From the NCBI RefSeq assembly GCF_002266465.3, contig NZ_CP029427.2, positions 2,110,501 through 2,174,500 on the forward strand: a stretch of DNA of 64,000 nt. Direction: 5' to 3'. Below the pieces are notes generated by a model that saw only the letters and a program-made list of their open reading frames with translations, ran no database searches and had not been told where the DNA came from. Origin of the DNA: Bradyrhizobium symbiodeficiens. GTDB taxonomy: Bacteria; Pseudomonadota; Alphaproteobacteria; Rhizobiales; Xanthobacteraceae. Position 1 is the first letter of the stretch. Each line of letters opens with the position of its first letter. Positions 21,839-36,021 of this stretch are shown piece by piece. The position numbers and the translations under genes are program-made.

Positions 21839-21863
21839 GTGGCAGCAGCTCGCCTGCAACGAA

Positions 21864-21889
21864 AAAGCCCGCGTCGCCGCGGGGCTTTT
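21864..21889. terminator. Bidirectional terminator
   Basis: Hairpin AAAGCCC-GCG / CGC-GGGGCTTT with flanking A and T runs, between the convergent PfpI gene and the gene ending at 21912. Confidence 0.7.
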
Positions 21890-21911
21890 GTTTGAGCTGG
21901 TCGGTCTGGGC

Positions 21912-22160
21912 CTACTTGGTATTGCTCATGCCCTTACCGTTCTGGTTCGTCATGGTGCCGCCCTGGTCCGAGCCGGGACCGGAACCGCCCTGGCCGGAGG
22001 GATCCGCCGCCTTGGAGGACTTGGTGTTGGCGCCGGTGGTCTGCGATGAGGACATCGATGATCCGTGTTTCGCCTTGTGCGACTTGGCCTGTGCGGCGAG
22101 CGGCGTGGCGGCGAGGCCGGTGGCCAATATTGCGGTGAGAACGAGCTTCGTGGTTGTCAT
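21912..22160 (-). CDS. Small exported Ser/Gly-rich protein
   Basis: An 82-residue protein with a clear signal peptide (MTTTKLVLTAILATGLAATP, then LAAQA) and a low-complexity mature part rich in Ser, Gly, Lys and Gln. Start at 22160 behind AGGGAG; an upstream in-frame ATG at 22199 lacks a site. It has a GGAAC-N16-GGTT promoter 38 bases upstream. Probably a periplasmic stress protein of unknown role. Confidence 0.65.
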   Translation of the reverse strand: MTTTKLVLTAILATGLAATPLAAQAKSHKAKHGSSMSSSQTTGANTKSSKAADPSGQGGSGPGSDQGGTMTNQNGKGMSNTK

Positions 22161-22197
22161 GCGGGGAACTCCCTGAGTTAAATTGACGCAGGCAGCC

Positions 22198-22222
22198 AAC
22201 CATTATTTACCGAAGGAGTTCC
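22198..22222 (-). promoter_or_regulatory. EcfG-type promoter
   Basis: Minus-strand GGAAC-N16-GGTT, 38 bases before the start at 22160. It falls in one of the few gene-free gaps here. Confidence 0.6.
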
Positions 22223-22254
22223 GGCAAACGCATCTCCCGCACGTCACGGACGCT

Positions 22255-22512
22255 TCAAGATTGCTTGTCCTCCATGAGGATGAACACAGCACCGGTGAGT
22301 GTGGCGCCGATCGCGAACGTCGTCACCAATGTGAGAGCGAAGACGAACGCGGCCTGGCTTCCGCCGTGATCGAGCAGGCTGGCAACGGCGGGATTGGACA
22401 GGATCAGCGTGAGGCTGAAGGTGAGGCCGAGGGCTGCGCCCATCAGCGCATGCGTCATCAGCTTGATGAGGCCGGCGGGTGAGATCAAGTCCGAAGATTT
22501 TTTTGCGCGCAT
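22255..22512 (-). CDS. Small two-helix membrane protein
   Basis: An 85-residue protein starting MRAKKSSDLISPAGLIKLMT, with hydrophobic helices at about residues 18-42 and 55-80. The start at 22512 is chosen because the consensus promoter at 22540-22564 would leave no leader for the in-frame ATG at 22536. Unknown function; probably part of the general stress set. Confidence 0.6.
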   Translation of the reverse strand: MRAKKSSDLISPAGLIKLMTHALMGAALGLTFSLTLILSNPAVASLLDHGGSQAAFVFALTLVTTFAIGATLTGAVFILMEDKQS

Positions 22513-22539
22513 GGGAACTGCATCCCGAATTGGCATGCA

Positions 22540-22564
22540 AACGCGGGCGATATTCACCGGTTCC
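22540..22564 (-). promoter_or_regulatory. Consensus EcfG promoter
   Basis: Minus-strand GGAAC-N16-CGTT, an exact match to the general-stress consensus, 28 bases before the ATG at 22512. It is the best match in the window. Confidence 0.7.
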
Positions 22565-22635
22565 AAACGGATGAAGGAATTGTCGTCACCGGCTTCATCC
22601 GACGTTCATGCCGGATTGACGAGGATGAGCCAGCA

Positions 22636-22665
22636 AAACGGGAACATTCGAAACGGGAACATTCG
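22636..22665 (+). repeat. 15-base tandem direct repeat before a start codon
   Basis: AAACGGGAACATTCG occurs twice in perfect tandem, ending two bases before the ATG at 22668. The second copy supplies the ribosome-binding region (GGGAAC). Confidence 0.85.
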
Positions 22666-22667
22666 AT

Positions 22668-22889
22668 ATGGGTAAGGTCGTCTTTCTTTACCGCTCGCTG
22701 GCCTATCGCAACGCGGCTGCGGACATGCTGCGAAAGGCCCGCAAACTGCCGCGCGGCGCGGAGCGAAGTGCGGCCCGCCGCTACGCGAGGGCGCTGCGCG
22801 ATCTCGCTCAGACGGAAGCCTGGCTCGAAGGACGCCTCGCCGAGGAAGCGCGGCCACAGCGGCGAACGAGGATGGTGGCGTCGGGCTAA
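22668..22889 (+). CDS. Small basic helical protein
   Basis: A 73-residue protein, MGKVVFLYRSLAYRNAAADM onward, Arg/Ala-rich and helical. Its RALRDLAQTEAWLEGRL segment resembles SAWTALAHEQDWLDGEI of the small protein at 31962. Preceded directly by the 15-base tandem repeat. Unknown function. Confidence 0.5.
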   Translation: MGKVVFLYRSLAYRNAAADMLRKARKLPRGAERSAARRYARALRDLAQTEAWLEGRLAEEARPQRRTRMVASG

Positions 22890-22986
22890 GGCATGATCCG
22901 GAAAAGTGCGCAGCGGTTCTCCGAAAAGGTCATGCTCAAACGCCAACCTGAAGCGCGATGACGCTTCATCCTGACCGCATCGCGCT
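22890..22986. repeat. Dispersed intergenic repeat (Bradyrhizobium type)
   Basis: A GCATGATCCGGAAAAGTG core, then AAAGGTCATGCTCAAAC, then GAAGCGCGATGACGCTTC. From memory this composite is a common dispersed palindromic repeat of Bradyrhizobium and relatives. It fills the gap before the convergent kinase gene. Confidence 0.55.
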
Positions 22987-24473
22987 TCAGCCCGAGGCGC
23001 GTTGCAATTCGGACGCGCTTGCGACGTCGAATTTTCCGGGTGCGGTCGCCGCCGTCTTGCGTGTCAGCGGCACCTCCAGACGGCACAACAATCCCTCGGC
23101 TCGCCAATCGAATTGCGCCTGTCCACCCAGCTGGGACTCGACGCTCGCAAGCAGGCTCCGCGTGCCGAAGCCGCGAGACTTCGGGGCATGACGAGTGGAC
23201 CGCCGGTTTCTTCCCAGTTCAGCGTCAGCAATTGGTCCTCGACTCGCCAGCCGATCGCGAGCCGACCCGACCTGGTCGAGAGGGCGCCGTACTTGGCCGA
23301 GTTGGTGAAGAGCTCGTGCAGCGCGAGCGCCAAGGTCTGGGCCGTCGTCGGCATCAACTGGACCTCCGGACCCGCCAACACGATCTGGCCGCCGAGCGAA
23401 TAGGGCGCAAGCTCCTCGTCGATCAGCCTGGAGAGCTCGGCGCCCTGCCAGCTCGACAGCGACAGGATGGTGTGCACGCGCGCCAGCGCATTGATGCGTC
23501 CCTCCACGGCGTTGACATAGGCCTTGACCTCGTCGGCGCGGGTGAGGCGCACGATCGACTGCGCCAGCGCCAGCGCGTTCTTTGCGCGATGATCGACTTC
23601 CCGGGCCAGCAGATTCTGCCGTTCCTCGGCACGCTTGCGTTCGGTGATGTCCACGGTGACTCCGCTCACGCGCACGACGCGACTGCTGTCGTCCACCGTT
23701 GCTGCCGCCGTGCCCACGCACCATCGCACCTCTCCATCGGGCCGCAGGATGCGGAACTCGGTCTCATAGGCCCGCGTGCCCTTGTTGAACTCGGCAACCG
23801 CCTTGCGCAACTGATCGACGTCGTCGGGATGCAGCAGCGCCTGAACGTTGGCCGGGTTGACCGCGAAGCTTTCGGGGCTGACGCCAAAGATGCGATATTG
23901 CCCCTCGTCCCACATCCAGTCGCCGCTGATCCAGTCCCAATCCCAGGAGCCCATCTTGCCGGCGGCGATCGCCATGCTGCGCCGCTGCTCGCTTTCGCGC
24001 AGCCTCGCGGTGGAGTTCTCCAGTTCCGCGGTGCGTGCGCGGACGCGATCCTCGAGCTCCCGGTTCAGCCGTTCCAGCTCGCGGGTCTTGCGGTAGAGCT
24101 CGGCAAACACCTTGATCTTGGCGCGCAGCACCTCCGGCACGACCGGGACCGGCACGTAGTCGACCGCGCCCATCTCGTAGCCGCGCAAGCGGTCGATGTC
24201 GCTGACCTGGATGGCGGAGATGAAGATCATCGCCGTCTTCTGGAAGCGCGGATGCTCGCGGATCATCGCGGCGAGCTCGAAGCCGTCGAGTTCGGGCATG
24301 CAGACGTCGACCAGGATCACCGCGATCTCGGTCTTGAGCAGCACCTCCAGCGCCTCGCGTCCGGACGAGGCGATCACGAGGTTTTCGCCGAGTTCCTTCA
24401 ATATCACCTCATAGGCGAGCAGCTTTGCGGGCTGGTCGTCGACGAGGAGGATGTTGACCTTTTCGTGGTCCAT
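22987..24473 (-). CDS. REC-PAS-HWE sensor histidine kinase (frameshifted near its 3' end)
   Basis: Starts [20 protein letters not shown] at 24473. Order: receiver domain at 1-125 with phospho-acceptor Asp in [13 protein letters not shown], a coiled coil at 130-175, a PAS domain at about 180-295 ending [13 protein letters not shown], an HWE dimerisation domain with His in [13 protein letters not shown], and an ATPase domain ([16 protein letters not shown]). The end of the ATPase domain ([20 protein letters not shown]) is in the next frame: the CCCC at 23183-23186 (minus strand) lacks one C. Restored length is 495 residues. Many HWE kinases feed PhyR in the general stress response. It lies 14 bases after the multi-HAMP kinase. 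Confidence 0.85.
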
Positions 24474-24487
24474 TCGTGGATCCAAAC

Positions 24488-30784
<6,297 letters not shown>

Positions 30785-31006
30785 ACTGATTCCCCCGCAG
30801 GTGTCGGCCGAATCCAAGGCCAGACGCGATTGGTCGAAATAGAGCGTCAGCCAAATTCGAAATCAAGCGCCAACGTAGCGGCGCGAGGAGATGGAACCTG
30901 TCTTGCTCAGCCCGATGCCAATAACGGCGAAACGTCGAATTGGTTCCATGTCGTTTCGCGAGAAAGACGACAGGGCATTCCTCGCGCTTCCGTCTCCAGC
31001 AACTTC

Positions 31007-31031
31007 GGAACGGAGCCGACGTCTCCCGGTT
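31007..31031 (+). promoter_or_regulatory. EcfG-type promoter
   Basis: GGAAC-N16-GGTT, ending 24 bases before the ATG at 31056. Confidence 0.6.
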
Positions 31032-31055
31032 AGCCCGCGAACAGGGAGAACGCAG

Positions 31056-31349
31056 ATGAAATCAGGACTTGGCGCGATCATCGTCACGCTGTTCACCGGG
31101 GTGGCCCTGGCGCAAAACGGAGCGCCCAGCGGCCGCGGGGCGGTGACCGGCGATCCCGCCGCGAGTTCCGCCAGTCCGAAGGCGGATTCCCCGACTACCG
31201 GGGCGTCGTCCCGGTCGAACCCGAGTGGCAGCGGCACGTCATCGTCGGGCGGCAAGGATGACAATGGCGATGCGGGCCGGGACAAGATGCCGGATAGCAA
31301 CCGCGCGGTCCGGCCGGAGAGCCAGCAGCATCATCCGAATGACAAATAG
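31056..31349 (+). CDS. Small exported low-complexity protein
   Basis: A 97-residue protein with a signal peptide (MKSGLGAIIVTLFTGVALAQ, cleavage after ALA). The mature part is rich in Ser, Gly, Pro, Asp and Lys, with no evident fold. Start chosen for the AGGGAGAA site. A GGAAC-N16-GGTT promoter precedes it. It is convergent with the DUF4142 gene. Function unknown. Confidence 0.65.
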   Translation: MKSGLGAIIVTLFTGVALAQNGAPSGRGAVTGDPAASSASPKADSPTTGASSRSNPSGSGTSSSGGKDDNGDAGRDKMPDSNRAVRPESQQHHPNDK

Positions 31350-31355
31350 CGGTCG

Positions 31356-31868
31356 CTACTTGTCTGCCATGGTGCGCTCGGCGTCCTTGACCTGCGCGCG
31401 CAGCATCGGGAGCTGCTCGCGGGCGAATGCTGCGAGCGCGGTGTTGTCGGGCCCTTTCAGATAGCGGTCGAGAAGTTCGATGGCCGATTCATATTCGGGA
31501 ATCTGCGAGGCATAGAAGGTTCGAACGTAAGTCGGTCCGTCCGCGGTTTCGGGCTCCACAAGGCTCGCGCCGACCGACGTCGTCTTGCCTGCACGCGGCT
31601 CTGCGCCGATCGCCTCCTGGATCTGCTTCAACGCCTTGTCGCGCTTGGCCGCTTCCTCGGCGCGCAAGGCGGCGAGATTCCTGACCTCGGCGTTGCCCTT
31701 GAGGTCGGCGCTCTCCAGCAGGCCTTGCTGGAAACGGCTGAAATTGTAGAGGCCGGTGATGACATCGCTCGCGCTCGGGGCGCGGTCGCGAGTCCTTTGT
31801 TCACCGGTGCTGTCGGCAAGCGCCGCGGTGCTGATGAATGCCAGGATGATTGCGACAAAAATTCGCAT
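31356..31868 (-). CDS. Exported DUF4142-family protein
   Basis: A 170-residue protein with a signal peptide (MRIFVAIILAFISTAALADS). The mature domain is a four-helix, ferritin-like DUF4142 type: QQGLLESADLKGNAEVRNLA, then a late helix pair EYESAIELLDRYLKGPDNTA. It resembles the gene at 34876 in size and layout but is divergent. Two GGAAC-N16-GGTT elements lie upstream. DUF4142 proteins are frequent in general-stress regulons; their biochemical role is unclear. Confidence 0.75.
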   Translation of the reverse strand: MRIFVAIILAFISTAALADSTGEQRTRDRAPSASDVITGLYNFSRFQQGLLESADLKGNAEVRNLAALRAEEAAKRDKALKQIQEAIGAEPRAGKTTSVGASLVEPETADGPTYVRTFYASQIPEYESAIELLDRYLKGPDNTALAAFAREQLPMLRAQVKDAERTMADK

Positions 31869-31875
31869 CGCGGTC

Positions 31876-31900
31876 AACCCCGGACGAGAGGCGAAGTTCC
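31876..31900 (-). promoter_or_regulatory. EcfG-like element close to the DUF4142 start
   Basis: Minus-strand GGAAC-N16-GGTT only seven bases before the start codon at 31868. It would give a leaderless message, so it may be a decoy next to the better placed copy at 31920. Confidence 0.35.
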
Positions 31901-31919
31901 CTGAAACATACGATCTGGC

Positions 31920-31944
31920 AACCGGGTTGCGATGCCGGAGTTCC
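31920..31944 (-). promoter_or_regulatory. EcfG-type promoter of the DUF4142 gene
   Basis: Minus-strand GGAAC-N16-GGTT, 51 bases before the start at 31868. Second of two tandem copies 44 bases apart. Confidence 0.55.
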
Positions 31945-31961
31945 GTCCCCAATTCTTCTGC

Positions 31962-32156
31962 ATGAAACAGTCTGACATCTTCAGGGACAACGCCGACAAT
32001 TGTCTTCAGCTCGCGGAGCGCGCCGAGGGACAACCCGCCAACAAGCGTTATTCGCGCATGGCGAGCGCCTGGACGGCGCTCGCTCACGAGCAAGACTGGC
32101 TCGATGGCGAAATTCCGCCCGTCACGAGGCGTTTTGCTCAACAGCGGGAGGCGTGA
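31962..32156 (+). CDS. Small helical protein (MKQSDIF family)
   Basis: A 64-residue protein starting MKQSDIFRDNADNCLQLAER, with two predicted helices and a Trp pair (AWTALAHEQDWLDGE). I have seen similar short proteins as recurrent hypotheticals in Bradyrhizobium. Divergent from the DUF4142 gene. Function unknown. Confidence 0.6.
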   Translation: MKQSDIFRDNADNCLQLAERAEGQPANKRYSRMASAWTALAHEQDWLDGEIPPVTRRFAQQREA

Positions 32157-32275
32157 GCGCCCTCTGTTTTCGTGGATCCGCGTGTGAGATCGCTCACGGA
32201 ATGCAAGCGGCCAATCGGGGATGATCAAGAATAGTCGAACGCGTTGGTTTTTCGCTTCCAGAAGGAGGTTTTGTG

Positions 32276-32407
32276 ATGGCTCCACGTCTGGCTCTTCTTT
32301 CACTGGTTCTCGCCTTTGGTGTCTCGGTCGCGTTTGCGACGGTGACGACGGTGCGCCAGGTTCATCTGGAGAAGGCATCGGCCGCGGTTCATGCGGTGCA
32401 CAGCTAG
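32276..32407 (+). CDS. 43-residue single-helix exported or membrane peptide
   Basis: MAPRLALLSLVLAFGVSVAF leads a 43-residue frame with one hydrophobic helix and a short polar tail, behind a strong AGGAGG site eight bases before the ATG. Too small for most gene finders, but the ribosome-binding site and amphipathic start make it credible. Confidence 0.5.
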   Translation: MAPRLALLSLVLAFGVSVAFATVTTVRQVHLEKASAAVHAVHS

Positions 32408-32416
32408 CACCGCACC

Positions 32417-32441
32417 GGAACATTCGACGCCGCAATGCGTA
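32417..32441 (+). promoter_or_regulatory. EcfG-type promoter
   Basis: GGAAC-N16-CGTA, ending 36 bases before the ATG at 32478. Confidence 0.5.
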
Positions 32442-32477
32442 AGCGCTTCGAGACATCAGGAGAGGCGCAGGCATATC

Positions 32478-32678
32478 ATGGCTAATTCCGACCACGGCAT
32501 CGTCAAGGACAAGCGGGCGGAGGAGCAGCCCCGCGACAAGCAGCGGGCGCAGTCCGCGCACACGACTGACACACCGAACACGGATCCGCAGAAGACGGGT
32601 TCGAGCGGCTCGCCGTCGCGAGAGGCGACGCGCGATCCCAAGCTGAACGACAACAGCAAGACGCCGGGCTCGGGATGA
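32478..32678 (+). CDS. Small hydrophilic, probably disordered protein
   Basis: A 66-residue protein, MANSDHGIVKDKRAEEQPRD onward, with Asp, Lys, Ser, Thr and Pro throughout and no hydrophobic core, like hydrophilin-type stress proteins. A general-stress promoter precedes it and a terminator lies about 135 bases beyond its stop. Function unknown. Confidence 0.6.
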   Translation: MANSDHGIVKDKRAEEQPRDKQRAQSAHTTDTPNTDPQKTGSSGSPSREATRDPKLNDNSKTPGSG

Positions 32679-32812
32679 CGCCGAACGATTCCGGCGACGC
32701 GCCGACCGGCTAGACGCTTTCAATCTGGTGCGAGGAACGAATCCTCGCGCGACGAGTCGACAGGTTGCTTCCGGTTGTCATGCCCCCGGTGCGCCGGAAG
32801 TAATCTCCAAGG

Positions 32813-32848
32813 ACGGCCCTGGCACCCACCCCACCGTGCCGGGGCCGT
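32813..32848. terminator. Terminator-like hairpin
   Basis: A 13-base stem, ACGGCCCTGGCAC pairing with GTGCCGGGGCCGT (one G-U), loop of ten, followed by a partial T run (TCGCTTT). Between convergent 32478 and 32874 genes. Confidence 0.6.
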
Positions 32849-32873
32849 TCGCTTTATGGAAGGCTTCTGAGGG

Positions 32874-33122
32874 TCAGCCCCCGGTGCCGTTCTCGGGATC
32901 TTCCTGCGTGTGTCCGTCGGGTCCGCGGCCGAACACGCCGAAGCTGCTCGACTTTACGCCGGCTGCAGCATCGACGTCCGCCGAGGCGAGCCCGAACCTG
33001 AGCAGTTCGCGGACCGCGGCCGCCCGCGTGGGCATACGGTGTTTGAACCGGAAATCGTCAACGGCTGCCAGTTCTTCCGGCGAGAGCATGACTTGAAGGC
33101 GCTCGGCGCGATGGTCGTTCAT
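32874..33122 (-). CDS. Small ribbon-helix-helix-like regulator
   Basis: An 82-residue protein. Residues 8-45 (RLQVMLSPEELAAVDDFRFK, HRMPTRAAAVRELLRFGL) fit a ribbon-helix-helix DNA-binding fold: a short strand, an SPEE helix and a RAAAVRELLR helix. The C-terminal 35 residues are Gly/Ser-rich. A dyad lies 16 bases upstream, suggesting autorepression. No toxin partner is adjacent. Confidence 0.65.
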   Translation of the reverse strand: MNDHRAERLQVMLSPEELAAVDDFRFKHRMPTRAAAVRELLRFGLASADVDAAAGVKSSSFGVFGRGPDGHTQEDPENGTGG

Positions 33123-33137
33123 GGTCGATCACGCGAA

Positions 33138-33163
33138 TTGAGTGAGTTGAGCCACTTACTCAA
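33138..33163. promoter_or_regulatory. Putative operator of the ribbon-helix-helix gene
   Basis: Imperfect 26-base dyad with arms TTGAGTGAGTTG and CCACTTACTCAA; further TGAGT copies lie nearby. It is 16 bases before the start at 33122, a typical place for autorepression by an RHH protein. Confidence 0.45.
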
Positions 33164-33294
33164 CAAACCAACTTGGCAAGAGTTCCCCAAGAGAGGGGAA
33201 AGTCGCCAAGTGAGTAGAAAATAGTTGTAAAATCAATGGTTTATTATTGAACGACTCGCGCCATGGCGCATTTTCCTAAGGAGGGAGAGAGGCC

Positions 33295-33452
33295 ATGACG
33301 GATGAAGTCAGGTTGCCCGTAAGCTTTCCGAAGAGCCGGAAGCATCCAAACCGGTGCGTCCAAGCCACCAGAAGGTCATCGAGCAAGTCGAGCGCTGGGC
33401 CAACAGCCCAGGGCTACAACCACCAAGGACGGAAGATGCGAAGACGGTCTGA
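33295..33452 (+). CDS. Small protein MTDEVRL (frameshifted as read)
   Basis: Starts MTDEVRL, then continues in the next frame as ARKLSEEPEASKPVRPSHQK, VIEQVERWANSPGLQPPR and a TGA at 33450-33452. One G seems missing at 33316-33319 (TTGCCC for TTGGCCC). Restored length is 52 residues. The continuation reads as a coherent, charged helical protein; the straight frame does not. An AAGGAGG site precedes the start. Its end overlaps the next gene by 17 bases. Function unknown. Confidence 0.55.
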
Positions 33453-33632
33453 GCCACACACATTCGAGCAACGTCTCAAGGTGCAGAAGGAGCGGCTCGA
33501 ACACGAACTGTCCGGCCTGCCGAACGGCCGCCAGCGTGAAATCGTTCTCGCGCGCATCGATCAGCTTCAGACGGCCGCCGAGATGTATGGCTTTCTGACG
33601 ACGCTACGAGAAGATCCCGCGCCCCTCGCTGA
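33436..33632 (+). CDS. Small charged coiled-coil protein (3' end uncertain)
   Basis: MRRRSEPHTFEQRLKVQKER, then a helix LEHELSGLPNGRQREIVLAR, IDQLQTAAEMY. As read, the frame stays open to 34047, antisense to the SDR gene, which is unlikely. If one C is missing in the ATCCCGCG at 33614-33621 the protein ends LREDPRAPR with a TGA at 33630-33632, 65 residues. I take that as the likelier end. Small Bradyrhizobium proteins of this kind (MRRRxEPxTFExxL) are familiar to me; function unknown. Confidence 0.5.
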
Positions 33633-33786
33633 CGGCCCGAGGCGATCGGTCTGCACGGTGCGGGAGGTGATGCGAAGCTTCCGCCGCAGCCACCATGCCG
33701 ACACCGACACGGACTCACGATTCCTGCGACGACCGTCGCCGGCCCGCCGCGCAGGAAGCGAACGCATCAGGCCCACGATCGGGAAA

Positions 33787-34781
33787 TTACGGCTGTCCGG
33801 ATCCGCCGGCGGCGCCATACACCTGGCCCGTCGCATAGCTGGCGTCGGAGGCCGCAAGCTGCACGTAGATCGAGGCGAGCTCGACCGGCTGGCCGGGGCG
33901 TCCGAGCGGCGTCATGCCGCCGAACTTTTCGAGCTTCTCCATCGTGGCACCGCCGGAGACCTGAAGCGGCGTCCAGATCGGCCCGGCGCCACGCCATTGA
34001 CGCGGATGCCCTTCGACGCCAGCTGCTTGGCCAACGCCTTCACATAGTTCATCGTCGCCGCCTTGGTCTGCGCATAGTCATAGAGATCCGGCGAGGGATC
34101 GTAGGCCTGCTCGGAAGTCGTGCCGATGATGCAGGAGCCGGGTTTGAGATGCGGCAGCGCCGCTTTGATGATCCAGAACGGCGCGTAGACGTTGGTCTTC
34201 ATGGTCGCATCGAAATCTTCCGAAGAGACGTCGAGGACGGAGGCGCGGGTCTGCTGCCGTGCCGCGTTGTTGACGACGATGTCGAGACCGCCGAGGCCCT
34301 GCACGGCCTGCTCGACGAGCTGCTTGCAAAATGCCTCGGCCTGGAGGTCGCCGGGGATCGCAAGTCCGGTGCGGCCTTCCTTCTCGATCAGGGTGATCAC
34401 CTCCTGTGCATCGGGTTCTTCCGCCGGCAGATAATTGATCGCGACGTCGGCGCCTTCGCGCGCATAGGCAATCGCGGCGGCGCGGCCCATGCCGGAATCG
34501 CCGCCGGTGATCAGCGCCTTGCGGCCGGCGAGCCGGCCGGAGCCCTTGTAGCTGGTCTCGCCATGGTCCGGTCGCGGCTCCATCTTGCCGGCAAGACCTG
34601 GCCAGGGCTGCGATTGCTTCTTGAACGGCGGCTTCGGATAGCGGCTGACGGGATCGACGAGACTGTGCTCGGCCATGGATGTATCTCCTTTCGCTGTGGA
34701 TGCCAGCGAAGCCGCGAGCGTTGCGCTCGCGGCGTGGACGACGTGCCGGCGGGACAGTGAGGGTTTGCTGTGGTTCGACAT
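33787..34781 (-). CDS. SDR-family oxidoreductase, possible Tat substrate (frameshifted as read)
   Basis: Rossmann SDR with KALITGGDSGMGRAAAIAYA (NAD(P) loop), VVNNAARQ and catalytic YDYAQTKAA. After GIRVNGVAPG one C is missing (GGGCCG for GGGCCCG, near 33987); the family end PIWTPLQVSGGATMEKLEKF to SYATGQVYGAAGG continues in the next frame to the stop at 33787. Two starts look usable. At 34781 a GGAGAG site precedes MSNHSKPSLSRRHVVHAASA, a twin-arginine-like leader (331 residues restored). At 34676 an AAAGGAGAT site precedes MAEHSLVDP (296 residues). Related to glucose/YhdF-type SDRs of stress regulons. Confidence 0.8.
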
Positions 34782-34875
34782 CTTGCTCTCCGCGATGGTC
34801 GAGGCTCAATGCGCGGAGACGGTCGACGTTGCTATGCAAAGGGCGCCGGGTGCGCCGGCGTCCTTCAGCAATCCG

Positions 34876-35427
34876 TTACTTCGTCTGGCCGACGCTCGGC
34901 GCCTTGCCGAGCTCCTTGGCCATATCGAGATGATGCTTGAGCGCCGGCAGGGTCTTGCCGGCCCAGTCCTTCAGCGCCGAATTGTCGCCGCCCTTGGCGT
35001 AGCGCTCGAACAGCGACACGGCATCCTCATGCGCGCTCACCTGATAGGAATTGTAGTCCGAGCTGAAGTCCTTGCCGTTCGCGTTCTTGAGCTTGTCGAG
35101 CTTGCTCTGGTGCGAGCTGTCGAGCGCCGTCGGAAGCGTCGCCTGGACCTTCTTGTCTCCGACCAGGCCCTTGAGCTCGGTGCTGGTCTTGGTGTGGTCG
35201 GTGATCATCTGCTGCGCGAAGCTCTTCTCCTGCGCGTTGCCCTTCTGCTGGGCGAGCTTGCTCGACTCGATCTCGAACATGTCGCTGATGGCGACTTCCT
35301 TGACGAAGTCGGCGGTCGCCGGCGCGACGCCGAGCGCGGAGTTGACGCCGGTCTTCTCGCCGAGCGACTGGGCGAGCGCAGGGCCTGCGAGAAGCACGCA
35401 GGCAAGGGCGATGATGGTACGTTTCAT
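34876..35427 (-). CDS. Exported DUF4142-family protein
   Basis: A 183-residue protein with signal peptide MKRTIIALACVLLAGPALAQ. The mature domain has the DUF4142 helices: FVKEVAISDMFEIESSKLAQ, FAQQMITDHTKTSTELKGLV, and a C-terminal KTLPALKHHLDMAKEL with His. Often annotated as outer-membrane or stress protein. Divergent from the PRC-barrel gene, each with its own GGAAC-type promoter. Intact. Confidence 0.85.
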   Translation of the reverse strand: MKRTIIALACVLLAGPALAQSLGEKTGVNSALGVAPATADFVKEVAISDMFEIESSKLAQQKGNAQEKSFAQQMITDHTKTSTELKGLVGDKKVQATLPTALDSSHQSKLDKLKNANGKDFSSDYNSYQVSAHEDAVSLFERYAKGGDNSALKDWAGKTLPALKHHLDMAKELGKAPSVGQTK

Positions 35428-35483
35428 GGTTCGGTCCCTCCGAGTGGGCGCGCAGCCTCTCGCCGCGCAATGTTGCGCCGATC

Positions 35484-35508
35484 AACACGGTGCAGGGGGC
35501 GAGGTTCC
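35484..35508 (-). promoter_or_regulatory. EcfG-type promoter of the DUF4142 gene
   Basis: Minus-strand GGAAC-N16-TGTT, 57 bases before the start at 35427. Confidence 0.55.
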
Positions 35509-35571
35509 TAACGACCCGTCCGCCGGACTGCGCCCGGTGCGCGGATCTCGTGATGGCCTGGGCTGCTCTCC

Positions 35572-35596
35572 GGAACGATCGTTCGCCTGTCCGGTT
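35572..35596 (+). promoter_or_regulatory. EcfG-type promoter of the PRC-barrel gene
   Basis: GGAAC-N16-GGTT, ending 30 bases before the ATG at 35627. Together with 35484-35508 it forms a divergent pair. Confidence 0.6.
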
Positions 35597-35626
35597 GATT
35601 CCCATTGGCTGAGTGGAGGAACGACG

Positions 35627-36001
35627 ATGCTGAATCAGGGTGAAATGGATCGCGACGAAATGGGCCGGTTGATCGGAAGCGACAAGGTCGAGGGAACGTC
35701 GGTCTTCGGGGCCGATCGAAACAAGATCGGTTCGATCGAACGCGTGATGATCGACAAGGTCAGCGGCAGCGTGTCCTACGCCGTACTCGGCTTCGGCGGA
35801 TTCCTGGGCCTCGGCAACGACCACTACCCGTTGCCGTGGCAGTCGCTGAAATACGACACGGAGCTTGGCGGCTATGTCACCGGCATCACCACCAAGGAGC
35901 TCGAAGGCGCACCCAAATATGGCGAACGAAGCGAGTGGAACTGGGGTGATGACGCCGCGGTGCGCGGTATCAACACTTACTACGGCGTTCCCGTCGCGTG
36001 A
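35627..36001 (+). CDS. PRC-barrel domain protein
   Basis: A 124-residue protein. Residues 15-90 form a PRC barrel (LIGSDKVEGTSVFGADRNKI, then VSYAVLGFGGFLGLGNDHYP, LPWQSLKYD). Cytoplasmic, no signal peptide. Start behind TGGAGGA. PRC-barrel proteins of this size are common in stress regulons; the role is not settled. The small gene at 36022 follows 20 bases later and is probably cotranscribed. Confidence 0.85.
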   Translation: MLNQGEMDRDEMGRLIGSDKVEGTSVFGADRNKIGSIERVMIDKVSGSVSYAVLGFGGFLGLGNDHYPLPWQSLKYDTELGGYVTGITTKELEGAPKYGERSEWNWGDDAAVRGINTYYGVPVA

Positions 36002-36021
36002 CCTTCAAGGAAGGAAAAGCA

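Noticed and set aside
33633-34047. Extension of the 33436 gene antisense into the SDR gene
   Set aside because: Composition is unlike the first 60 residues and it overlaps the conserved SDR end; a one-base loss gives a sensible stop at 33632.
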